Shown here: positions 43,811-50,863 of the stretch, in pieces
Layout: each line of letters starts with the position of its first letter
How positions within the stretch are numbered: the stretch's first letter is position 1
Origin: CAVQNQ01 sp963714205
GTDB taxonomy: Bacteria; Acidobacteriota; Terriglobia; Bryobacterales; Bryobacteraceae
Length of the DNA stretch: 64,000 bases
Assembly (NCBI GenBank): GCA_963714205.1
Contig: CAVQNQ010000004.1
Location: forward strand, 930,001 to 994,000
Reading direction: 5' to 3'
Translations under genes and position numbers: made by a program
The notes under the pieces: model-generated
Told to the model about the DNA's origin: nothing
The model's input: the letters and a program-made list of their open reading frames with translations, nothing else
Databases searched by the model: none

Positions 43811-45562
43811 CTACGGCGCCAGAGACGGCGGCGGCACGGCCGGCGGCTTGGGGTAATCGCCTTCGAGCGGGCGCAGGTCCAGGTCGTCGATCAGCACGGA
43901 GGGCGCCACCACCGACGCTTCGCTGGCGTAGGAGGCGGCGCCGATCAGGGCAAAAGGCGCCGCGCTATCCATAAACTCGAATACGTTGCTGTCGTCGCCC
44001 GCGGCCAGGATGTCGCGCAGCGAGCGGGCGCTGAAGTTCCGGAACCGCAGGCCGCGCACCAGCTCCTCGCGCCCGTCCGGATAAGCCTTGTAAACGAGTA
44101 TCGGCAGACTCACCGGACGCCCGCTGTTATCCCCTCCCGAGAGCAGCCGGCGCACTTCATCGAGGGTCGCCGAGGAGGGGAAATCCATCTTCCGGATTAC
44201 GATCCCATAGGGCTTGCCGCGTGTCTTCGAGAGCTCGATCAGCTTCTTCTTCAGCTCCCCTGCCGGCAACGTTTCCGACGAGCTGACAAACAGATTGCCG
44301 AAACCGGCCGCGTTGGCTCCGTAGGCGCCCGGCTGGCGCGCCCGTCCATTGGATCCCTCGAAGCCGCGCACCGGCTGGCGCGTGAGCAGGTAGCTCTTCA
44401 GAATGCCTTTTTCCACCAGGCGCAGCGGTTTGGCCGCGACGCCTTCGCGATCCACATCGTAGCTGCCGAACAGCGGCCGGCCGCGCCATTCCTTCTGCGA
44501 GGGATCATCCACTACATCGAAGGAATCCGGCAGCACACGCGCTCCCAGGCGGCCCTCAAGATCGCCCGGCGGGGGTGCGCCTCCGCGTCCCGGCTCCATC
44601 ACGGGACGGCGCGACAGCGCCAGGTTCTTACCCAGCACCTCGGCGAAGATCTGCGCCCCGGCCATGCCTTCGAACAGCACCGGCCCGCTGTATTCCTCGC
44701 CCTTGGAGGCGCGCGCCAGGGCGGTCACGTTTTCCGCCAGTGCCTGTATGCCGCGGGTCAACTCCGCATCGCCGGGCATGCGCGCGGCGTCGAGCGAATG
44801 GAAAGTCACAGCGTCCCGCGTGGTCATGCCGTCGGGTGCCTGGGCCATCGCCCGCGCGCGCAGAAATGTGACGTCTTCCGGAGCCTTCACCTCGGTGCCT
44901 TCCGAATTCACCACGTAGTAGCCGCCCACGCTCGATTCGAGCTCCACCTGGGACTGGAAGATCTCCGGAAATCCGGCGAACAGCGCCGAGAGGGCGCGCA
45001 CCCGGTTGGTCCAGGCGTCTTCGTCGATCGAGAGCCGCCCGAACTCGCGCAGATAGTGCACCGGCTCGGCGTGCGCCAGGTCGTTGAGCGTTTCGCTCTG
45101 GGTGACATTGCGCATGGCCGCGCGCTTGCGCGCGATGGCTTCCACGGACGACTTATAGGCCGAATCGGTAGCCAGCCAGAGATAGCGCCGCAGAACCGGG
45201 TAGGAGTTTTCGGGCGGGAAGCGGCCCAGGTCGTAGCGCGTGCCGAACGGCATTCCGCTGCCCACGTAATTGCCGTCGTCGAATTTGTAATCCCCCACGC
45301 GCACGCGGATGGCGGGCACGCGGAAATGGTCGTGATGCCGCGCCAGGACGCCGCCGAGGCTGGCCGAAACCGCGAAGTTCTCGGATTCATCCACCAGGTA
45401 CTCGATGAAATAGGGCGCTTCGAGCCCTGGAACCGTCAGCTTGCGCGCGCGCTCGATCTCGTCGTGCATGGCCCGCAGCAGCTCGTCCGGCGCGGCCTGT
45501 TGCGCGCTTGAAACCAGTGCCGCCGCCAGCGCCGCGGTCCCCGCCACCAGAGCCAGCCTCAC
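43811..45562 (-). CDS. Secreted TldD/PmbA family protein lacking the metalloprotease motif
   Basis: 583 residues from GTG 45562, overlapping the upstream tldD-like stop in GTGA. VRLALVAGTAALAAALVSSA is a signal peptide. The fold of TldD/TldE is evident (GPVLFEGMAGAQIFAEVLGK, RGFEGSNGRARQPGAYGANA, FGNLFVSSSETLPAGELKKK). At the place of the HExxxH zinc motif it has AEVLGK, so it should be inactive, like TldE in the cytoplasmic TldD/TldE pair. It probably forms a heterodimer with the active paralogue encoded just upstream. Export of both is unusual for the family, which matures peptides such as microcin B17 in the cytoplasm. Confidence 0.85.
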   Translation of the reverse strand: MRLALVAGTAALAAALVSSAQQAAPDELLRAMHDEIERARKLTVPGLEAPYFIEYLVDESENFAVSASLGGVLARHHDHFRVPAIRVRVGDYKFDDGNYVGSGMPFGTRYDLGRFPPENSYPVLRRYLWLATDSAYKSSVEAIARKRAAMRNVTQSETLNDLAHAEPVHYLREFGRLSIDEDAWTNRVRALSALFAGFPEIFQSQVELESSVGGYYVVNSEGTEVKAPEDVTFLRARAMAQAPDGMTTRDAVTFHSLDAARMPGDAELTRGIQALAENVTALARASKGEEYSGPVLFEGMAGAQIFAEVLGKNLALSRRPVMEPGRGGAPPPGDLEGRLGARVLPDSFDVVDDPSQKEWRGRPLFGSYDVDREGVAAKPLRLVEKGILKSYLLTRQPVRGFEGSNGRARQPGAYGANAAGFGNLFVSSSETLPAGELKKKLIELSKTRGKPYGIVIRKMDFPSSATLDEVRRLLSGGDNSGRPVSLPILVYKAYPDGREELVRGLRFRNFSARSLRDILAAGDDSNVFEFMDSAAPFALIGAASYASEASVVAPSVLIDDLDLRPLEGDYPKPPAVPPPSLAP

Positions 45563-47253
45563 CGCGCGCCTCCCTGGGTCTCCATGGTAACCGGCTCGGG
45601 AAGCAGCGGCGGGCGATCCTGCGCCTTAGCCCTCTTCTCGATCTCGATCTCCCCCACCAGGATGGCGGGCGATACCGCCGAGACTGGCACGCTGCCCGAT
45701 TCGGCCCCGCAATATCCGTTGAAGACTTCCGTGCGGTCCCCGGTTGCCAGAATTTTCGAAAAACTGGCCAGCGGCGTGCCGACGATGTCGGCGCCCCGCA
45801 CCAGCTCATCCGGGCGGCCATCCGGGTAGACGCGGTAGACGATCACCGGAATCACCTTGAAAGCCTGCACCCCGGCGCGCTGGGTGGTCGTAAGACCGCC
45901 CGTGATATCGCGAAAGTAGAGGCCGTAAGGTTTGTTCTGCCGCTTCACCTCTTCGATGAGCATTTGCCGCAGCCGGGCCTCGGGCACGGCCTTCGAAGAC
46001 TCGACGATCAGATTGGACTGGCGCGAGACCGGCGCCAGCCCCGGCTGGCGGCGCCCATGCCCGTTCGAGTGCTCGAAACCCTGGATGGGCGAGCGCGACA
46101 TCAGGAACGTCTTGAGCGTGCCGTTCTCGACCACCGTGACAGGCCGCGCTTTGATGCCCTCATCGTCGTAATCGTACCAGCCGTTCAGATCGACGCCGGC
46201 GGCCTTGCGGCGCGTCGGATCGAAGACCACCGACAGGAACTCTGGCAGCACCAGGGTGCCGACGCTCTTGGTAAACGTCTGGCCTTCGCTTTCATCCTTC
46301 TGCCGATGTCCCTCCACGCGATGCCCGAAGATCTCGTGAAAGAAGACGCCCGCCGCGCGTCCCGAGAAGATGGCCGGTCCCACGAAAGGCTCGGCTTCGG
46401 GCGCCTTGAGCAGGCCATCGATCTCACCGGCCAGCCGGTCCGCCGCAGCCAGCAGGATTTTCTCATCCGGAAGCCCGGCGGCATCCACCGCTTCGAAAGT
46501 CTCAAAGGTGCTGAGGTCCGTGCCATCGGCGGCCTTGGCTCCCGCGGTCAGGACGACGCGCGCAAACCCCCGGCCATGCACCAACCGGGTTCCCTCGGTG
46601 TTCACCAGGTAATTGGTTTCCACCTGGAAACTCGCCGTCACGCGCGAGGTAAGCACTTTCGGATAATTGCCGAAGCGCGCCGAGACGCGGCGCAAGCGCC
46701 CGGTCCATTCCTCCTGATTGAACTTGAGTCGAGGCGGAGTTTCGATGGCCACCGAGGGCGGCTCGCTGGAGAAATCGGCGGAGTTGTCGCTCTCCGCCAC
46801 CTTCACCTGCGTGTTGGTGCGGATGCGGATCAGACGCTCGGCGGCCGTGCGATAGGCCCGGTCGGTTTCCAGCCACAGCCGCTGCTTGATGGAATTGACG
46901 ATGTCTTCGTAGGTGATCTGCGCGCCGGAGGAAACCTGGCCCGCTCCCGCCCCGCGCACGCGATGGTAGTTATCGAGCTGCGGGGAACCGGTGCGCACCG
47001 AAACATCCAGGGTGCGGCCCTTGCCGCCGCTATTGGAATCGATGGCTCCCAGGCTTGCGGAGATGGCGTGATACTCGGACTCGGCTACTTCGTAGCTCAA
47101 AAAATATGCGGGTGGGTCAGCTTTTTCCTTTAAAACATTGAAGTTGCGGGTAAGCTCCTGGGACATGACATCCAGGAGAACGGAAGGCTGGGCGGCGGCC
47201 GCGAAGGCCGCCGCAAACAGAGTTGCCAAGCGAACGGGAAGAAGGCCGGTCAA
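45559..47253 (-). CDS. Secreted TldD family metalloprotease
   Basis: About 564 residues from a TTG at 47253, a start chosen because it gives the signal peptide LTGLLPVRLATLFAAAFAAA. A longer reading adds a polar stretch. The zinc motif is HEIFGH (His306, Glu307, His311) in GVFFHEIFGHRVEGH. GFEHSNGHGRRQPGLAPVSR and GGLTTTQRAG follow as in TldD. This is the catalytic member of the pair and should cut unfolded peptides in the periplasm together with its inactive partner. A short gap separates it from the garR-like gene on the same strand. Confidence 0.87.
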   Translation of the reverse strand: MTGLLPVRLATLFAAAFAAAAQPSVLLDVMSQELTRNFNVLKEKADPPAYFLSYEVAESEYHAISASLGAIDSNSGGKGRTLDVSVRTGSPQLDNYHRVRGAGAGQVSSGAQITYEDIVNSIKQRLWLETDRAYRTAAERLIRIRTNTQVKVAESDNSADFSSEPPSVAIETPPRLKFNQEEWTGRLRRVSARFGNYPKVLTSRVTASFQVETNYLVNTEGTRLVHGRGFARVVLTAGAKAADGTDLSTFETFEAVDAAGLPDEKILLAAADRLAGEIDGLLKAPEAEPFVGPAIFSGRAAGVFFHEIFGHRVEGHRQKDESEGQTFTKSVGTLVLPEFLSVVFDPTRRKAAGVDLNGWYDYDDEGIKARPVTVVENGTLKTFLMSRSPIQGFEHSNGHGRRQPGLAPVSRQSNLIVESSKAVPEARLRQMLIEEVKRQNKPYGLYFRDITGGLTTTQRAGVQAFKVIPVIVYRVYPDGRPDELVRGADIVGTPLASFSKILATGDRTEVFNGYCGAESGSVPVSAVSPAILVGEIEIEKRAKAQDRPPLLPEPVTMETQGGAR

Positions 47254-47281
47254 ACGACCAGGATAGCATCGCGCTGCACGG

Positions 47282-48217
47282 CTAATCGGCGGCCAGCCGC
47301 TGGCGCCATTCCTCCACCGCGCCGGCGGGGCGAGCCACTTCCACACCGGCCATCCTCTCGACGGCGGTCACGATGGCGGAGTGGTCCAGATCCGCCTTGC
47401 CTTCGTTCATCAACGACATGATCATGCCCTGCACAATTCCGGTAAGGGGCAGCGGCACCTTGAGATCCTCGGCAGCCAGGAGGGCGTTTCGCAGGTCTTT
47501 CTCGTGCAGCCGGATGCGGAAACCAGGCTTGAAATTGCGCGAGATCACCATGGGAGCCTTGGCGTCCAGCACGGTGCTGCCGGCCAGGCCGCCGCGGATG
47601 GCATTGTAGACTACCTCGGGATCCAGGCCCGCGCGCGTCGCCAGCACCAGCGCCTCTCCCATGGCGGCGATATTGCACGCCACAATGATCTGGTTCGCCA
47701 GTTTCGTAACGTTTCCCGCGCCCACGGGACCGGTGAGGGTCACGGTGGAACCCATGGCGTGCAGGATGGGCGTCACGTGGTCGAAAACCTCGCGCTCGCC
47801 GCCCACCATGATGGCCAGGGTGCCATCGATGGCCTTGGATTCGCCGCCGCTCACGGGTGCATCCAGAAACGCCACGCCCTTTTCCGCGCAGGCCTTGCCG
47901 ACCTTCTGCGAAACCAACGGGCTGATGGAGCTCATATCGATGAGCGTGGAACCGGGACGGGCACCTTCCAGCACGCCGCTCGGATCGAGAATCGCCTTCT
48001 CGACATCCGGTCCATCAGGCAGCATCGTAATGGTGACATCCGAGCGGCTGGCGACATCCTTCGCCGATCGGCCGCGAATGGCGCCGGCAGCCACCAATTC
48101 GTCCACGCCGGCTGGGAAGAGGTCGTAAACCGTTAGCTTGTAGCCTGCTTTCAATAGATTGCGCGACATGGGCCGCCCCATGATGCCGAGACCGATAAAG
48201 CCGATTTTAGCGGACAT
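47282..48217 (-). CDS. Beta-hydroxyacid dehydrogenase, 2-hydroxy-3-oxopropionate reductase type
   Basis: 311 residues, ATG 48217 with AGAGGAT upstream. The NAD(P) fold starts at IGFIGLGIMGRPMSRNLL. The family signature FLDAPVSGGESKAIDGTLAI holds the substrate-binding SGG, and the catalytic Lys lies in GAGNVTKLANQIIVA. These enzymes reduce tartronate semialdehyde to glycerate or oxidise hydroxyisobutyrate; the sequence is nearest the GarR/GlxR group by eye, but the substrate cannot be assigned. It is cytosolic with no operon partner of related function. Confidence 0.9.
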   Translation of the reverse strand: MSAKIGFIGLGIMGRPMSRNLLKAGYKLTVYDLFPAGVDELVAAGAIRGRSAKDVASRSDVTITMLPDGPDVEKAILDPSGVLEGARPGSTLIDMSSISPLVSQKVGKACAEKGVAFLDAPVSGGESKAIDGTLAIMVGGEREVFDHVTPILHAMGSTVTLTGPVGAGNVTKLANQIIVACNIAAMGEALVLATRAGLDPEVVYNAIRGGLAGSTVLDAKAPMVISRNFKPGFRIRLHEKDLRNALLAAEDLKVPLPLTGIVQGMIMSLMNEGKADLDHSAIVTAVERMAGVEVARPAGAVEEWRQRLAAD

Positions 48218-48360
48218 AATTGATCCTCTTTCGTCCCCTCGGAGTTTTGGATGAGGCGGCTCGGGGCGGCGATTCAGGGGCTTCGAGCTAAATCGGGCTA
48301 TGGCCCTAAGTTATTGATACAGTGGATCAGAACACCGGAGGCCGGGCGGTTGCCACGTGA

Positions 48361-48366
48361 TAAAAT
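48361..48366 (+). promoter_or_regulatory. -10-like TAAAAT just before the cupin gene (leaderless candidate)
   Basis: TAAAAT ends six bases before the ATG at 48373 and no Shine-Dalgarno is present. A start site seven bases downstream of the hexamer would fall on the ATG, as in leaderless mRNAs. Confidence 0.35.
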
Positions 48367-48372
48367 ACCGCC

Positions 48373-48738
48373 ATGACCGAAACCAAGTACAAGGTCCAGA
48401 CCTGGGACACGATCCACGAGGAGACCCTGAATCCGTTGGCCGGCCGAAAGGCTCTCCACGGCGCGGCCATCACGGTTGCGCGTTTTCGTTTCGATAAAGG
48501 CAATCAGGTGGCGACGCACCACCATGCCAACGATCAGGTCACGATCGTCCACTCGGGGGCCATCCGCATGATCTGCGGCGACGAAGTTCTGAACATGCAG
48601 ACCGGCGACATGGTTCACGTTCCGCCGCATGTTCCGCACGGCAACGAAGCGCTGGAAGATACCATCATCATCGAGGTCTTCTCGCCGGTGCGGGAGGACT
48701 GGATTAAAGGCGACGATTCCTACCTGCGGCAGAAGTAA
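48373..48738 (+). CDS. Single-domain cupin protein
   Basis: 121 residues. The two cupin motifs are present: a metal-binding THHHANDQVTIVHSGAIR and the second GDMVHVPPHVPHGNEALED with the last His ligand. The beta-barrel of about 110 residues usually binds a divalent metal and may be a sugar epimerase, a dioxygenase or a sensor. The C-terminus VFSPVREDWIKGDDSYLR is typical of small cupins of unassigned function. No signal peptide. It stands alone, divergent from the garR-like gene with 155 bases between. Confidence 0.85.
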   Translation: MTETKYKVQTWDTIHEETLNPLAGRKALHGAAITVARFRFDKGNQVATHHHANDQVTIVHSGAIRMICGDEVLNMQTGDMVHVPPHVPHGNEALEDTIIIEVFSPVREDWIKGDDSYLRQK

Positions 48739-48749
48739 GCGGGCCTAAG

Positions 48750-48826
48750 TGGTGGCCCTGCACAGACTCGAACTGTGGACTTCTTCCTTGTAAGGGAAGC
48801 GCTCTAACCAACTGAGCTACAGGGCC
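48750..48826 (-). tRNA. tRNA-Val (anticodon TAC)
   Basis: The minus strand folds as acceptor GGCCCTG/CAGGGCC, D-arm GCTC...GAGC, anticodon stem CTTCC/GGAAG with loop CTTACAA, variable loop of five bases and T-arm CACAG-TTCGAGT-CTGTG. The discriminator is A, and a genomic CCA follows (48750-48752). The anticodon TAC decodes GTA and GTG as valine. Confidence 0.97.
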
Positions 48827-48845
48827 GAATCTCAATGGTAGCATC

Positions 48846-50057
48846 TCAAAACGCGCGGGCGCTCTTCACCGAGATGGTCTTCCCAGTCTCGCGCTCCGTG
48901 ATCAGAATCCTGCCCTCGCCCACCCGGAGGTCGGCCACGCCCTTATACCCCAGCGGGATTTCGGCGAGGAAGAACGCGTACGTCTCGGAGCGGCGCTCGC
49001 GCGCCTGAATCCAACTGAAAACCGGCGTGCCCAGCGTCGTGCCGGTATTGACGGCATTCTGGAGACCCATGGCGAATGGCGAGTCGCCGATGCAGATGCC
49101 GCGGGCGACTACCTTGCCGTCCCAGGGTTTCTCCGTGGTATGCATGTTCTCCTGCCAATCCAGAACCCAGGGATTCTGTGCGCTCGGGAAGATATACCCG
49201 AGCAGCACATTGTAATTGGGGTTGTAAATCGTGAACCAGACCTTGGGTTTCGATTTATCGAGGAGCCAGATGCCGCCGCGGCCCGAAAAGACGCGCTGAT
49301 CCACGGTCTGGCCCTCGGCATCCTTTGATTCGGGCCACGTGCCCTCGGTCATGGACGGCGGGGCCGATCCCCTACCCCTGCCCATCCGGCCCATAACGAG
49401 CGTCTTGGCCACGGAGGCGTCCACGAAAGTCTCGTTCAGTTCGACGAACGGGGGGCCGAAAGTGATGTGCTGCACCCATTGAACCGGCCGGCTGAACATC
49501 GTCATGTTTTCCACCGACTCGTCGATATAGCCGACCGTCTCGTCAGCGGGCAACGTAATGGTCCGCTGCACGCGGAACTGGGTCTTCGGCAGGTTGGCCG
49601 AGTATACCAGCGTCACACCATCTTTGCGGGTCTCCAGCTTGTCTTGTTTCCACTCGACGGCCAGTGCTTCGCCGTGCTGGCCGTAGTCCAGGGCAAACTC
49701 GGAAGGCGCGCTGGCGCCGAAATTGGGGAAACAGAGAAAATGTCCCATGTAGCCACTCATCAGCCGGCGCTGGATGCCGGTGCCGTAAAGCGCGCCGTGC
49801 TTCTCGATGTCATAGGCATACGGGTCAATGGTCTGATAGTGCGGCACCCGCATGGGGTTGACGTTCTTCTTCGGGTCCGCGGACTTGAAGCGGATCTCGC
49901 CGATGAAACCCCCGCCGGGGAGCGTGCTCACGCGCATCCGGTCGTTCTCCAGAACGAAGGCGCGGCGCCCATGCAACGTGTCTTGATGGAAAGATGCGGT
50001 CTGGCTATAGAGCGCCAGCGCCGCAACCAGCAGGCACAAACCCGTCGCAATCCGCAT
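48846..50057 (-). CDS. Secreted protein with a galactose-mutarotase-like fold
   Basis: 403 residues. MRIATGLCLLVAALALYSQT is a signal peptide with GGGAG before the ATG. The mature part begins RRAFVLENDRMRVSTLPGGG, resembling the opening of aldose-1-epimerase-like domains (outer beta layer with LxxxLPGG). Segments such as RTITLPADETVGYIDESVEN and QWVQHITFGPPFVELNE are compatible with a beta-sandwich carbohydrate-binding fold. Catalytic His/Glu cannot be placed with certainty. Likely a periplasmic sugar-binding or hydrolase-accessory protein; the assignment to this fold is by pattern only. Confidence 0.6.
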   Translation of the reverse strand: MRIATGLCLLVAALALYSQTASFHQDTLHGRRAFVLENDRMRVSTLPGGGFIGEIRFKSADPKKNVNPMRVPHYQTIDPYAYDIEKHGALYGTGIQRRLMSGYMGHFLCFPNFGASAPSEFALDYGQHGEALAVEWKQDKLETRKDGVTLVYSANLPKTQFRVQRTITLPADETVGYIDESVENMTMFSRPVQWVQHITFGPPFVELNETFVDASVAKTLVMGRMGRGRGSAPPSMTEGTWPESKDAEGQTVDQRVFSGRGGIWLLDKSKPKVWFTIYNPNYNVLLGYIFPSAQNPWVLDWQENMHTTEKPWDGKVVARGICIGDSPFAMGLQNAVNTGTTLGTPVFSWIQARERRSETYAFFLAEIPLGYKGVADLRVGEGRILITERETGKTISVKSARAF

Positions 50058-50113
50058 AAATTTTCTCCCGTAGGATGACGATCTCGAAGTACCGAGTGTA
50101 CAACGCGGCGCGC

Positions 50114-50593
50114 TCAGACAGAGTGATTGGATTTGCCGGTGATCCGTTCGAGACTGATGCGCACGATGGCGGTCCGGGCGCCGGTAGTGGCGATTTCGTC
50201 TTCCGCGGCGGGCGTAACGTCTCCACAGAAGCGGACGGCCAGCGCCTCGAGAGCCCGGCGTTTCTCCGCGGGATCTGTCACCAGAGCCGCCCGGCCGAAA
50301 GCCACGGCGCTCTCATAGAGGGTGGTAAGCTCGGCCGGCACGACCGTGGCGCTGGCGATGGCGCAGAAACAGACCCGCGCCTCATGCGAGATGTTCTCCA
50401 CCTTGTGCCCTTGCATGGCGCCGTGGATGTAGAGCGCATCGCCGGACAGCACGTGGTTCACGGCGACGGCATAAGGCCATCCGTCAGCCCCCACGGTGGA
50501 CAACACGCCATGCTCGGCCCGTGCTAAGATTTCCCGCGCCTGCTCTTCGGTAAGCGCCCTCTCGCGTCGCCGTATGTTTTTGAACTCGGTCAT
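50114..50593 (-). CDS. Pyridoxamine 5'-phosphate oxidase-fold flavin protein (NimA/Nim type)
   Basis: 159 residues from ATG 50593, chosen over a Met seven codons upstream because homology begins at FKNIRRRERALTEEQAREIL. The FMN-binding split barrel shows GVLSTVGADGWPYAVAVNHV, LYIHGAMQGHKVENISHEAR and VCFCAIASATVVPAELTTLY. This pattern matches 5-nitroimidazole reductase-like proteins; their natural role is unknown. Cytosolic. Confidence 0.8.
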   Translation of the reverse strand: MTEFKNIRRRERALTEEQAREILARAEHGVLSTVGADGWPYAVAVNHVLSGDALYIHGAMQGHKVENISHEARVCFCAIASATVVPAELTTLYESAVAFGRAALVTDPAEKRRALEALAVRFCGDVTPAAEDEIATTGARTAIVRISLERITGKSNHSV

Positions 50594-50706
50594 ATCCAGG
50601 AACCCACCGAACATGCTAACAGGCCGGCAGGGTGAAATAGCCCGAGGTGGGAGCCATCAGGAATCCGGCGGCGAACTTCGTCGAAGAAATCCTGGAGCAA
50701 CGGTCA

Positions 50707-50727
50707 AGCGGGACACCGCATCCCGCT
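50707..50727. repeat. Hairpin AGCGGGA-N7-TCCCGCT between kinase and flavin-protein genes
   Basis: A perfect 7-base stem with a 7-base loop lies in the roughly 270-base gap between the kinase stop and the flavin protein start. No T-tract follows on either strand, so termination is doubtful. Nothing else was recognised in this gap. Confidence 0.3.
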
Positions 50728-50863
50728 CATCTCTCTTGTCCGGGTGCGACAAATCGTTTTGCCATCCGGGGAAAGATCCAGGCTGGAGAACAATTCAGTA
50801 AGGAAAATCGGTTGTGGAGACCAGACCTAAGCCATGGGAGTCATTACCCCAATTCGCAACCTC

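Noticed and set aside
42956..45511. 851-codon open frame antisense to lptFG and the TldD-like gene
   Set aside because: Composition is that of a shadow in a GC-rich genome; no motif, and the opposite strand is clearly coding.
50707..50727. Terminator for the kinase gene
   Set aside because: The hairpin is perfect but there is no T-run on either strand, so it is listed only as a repeat.
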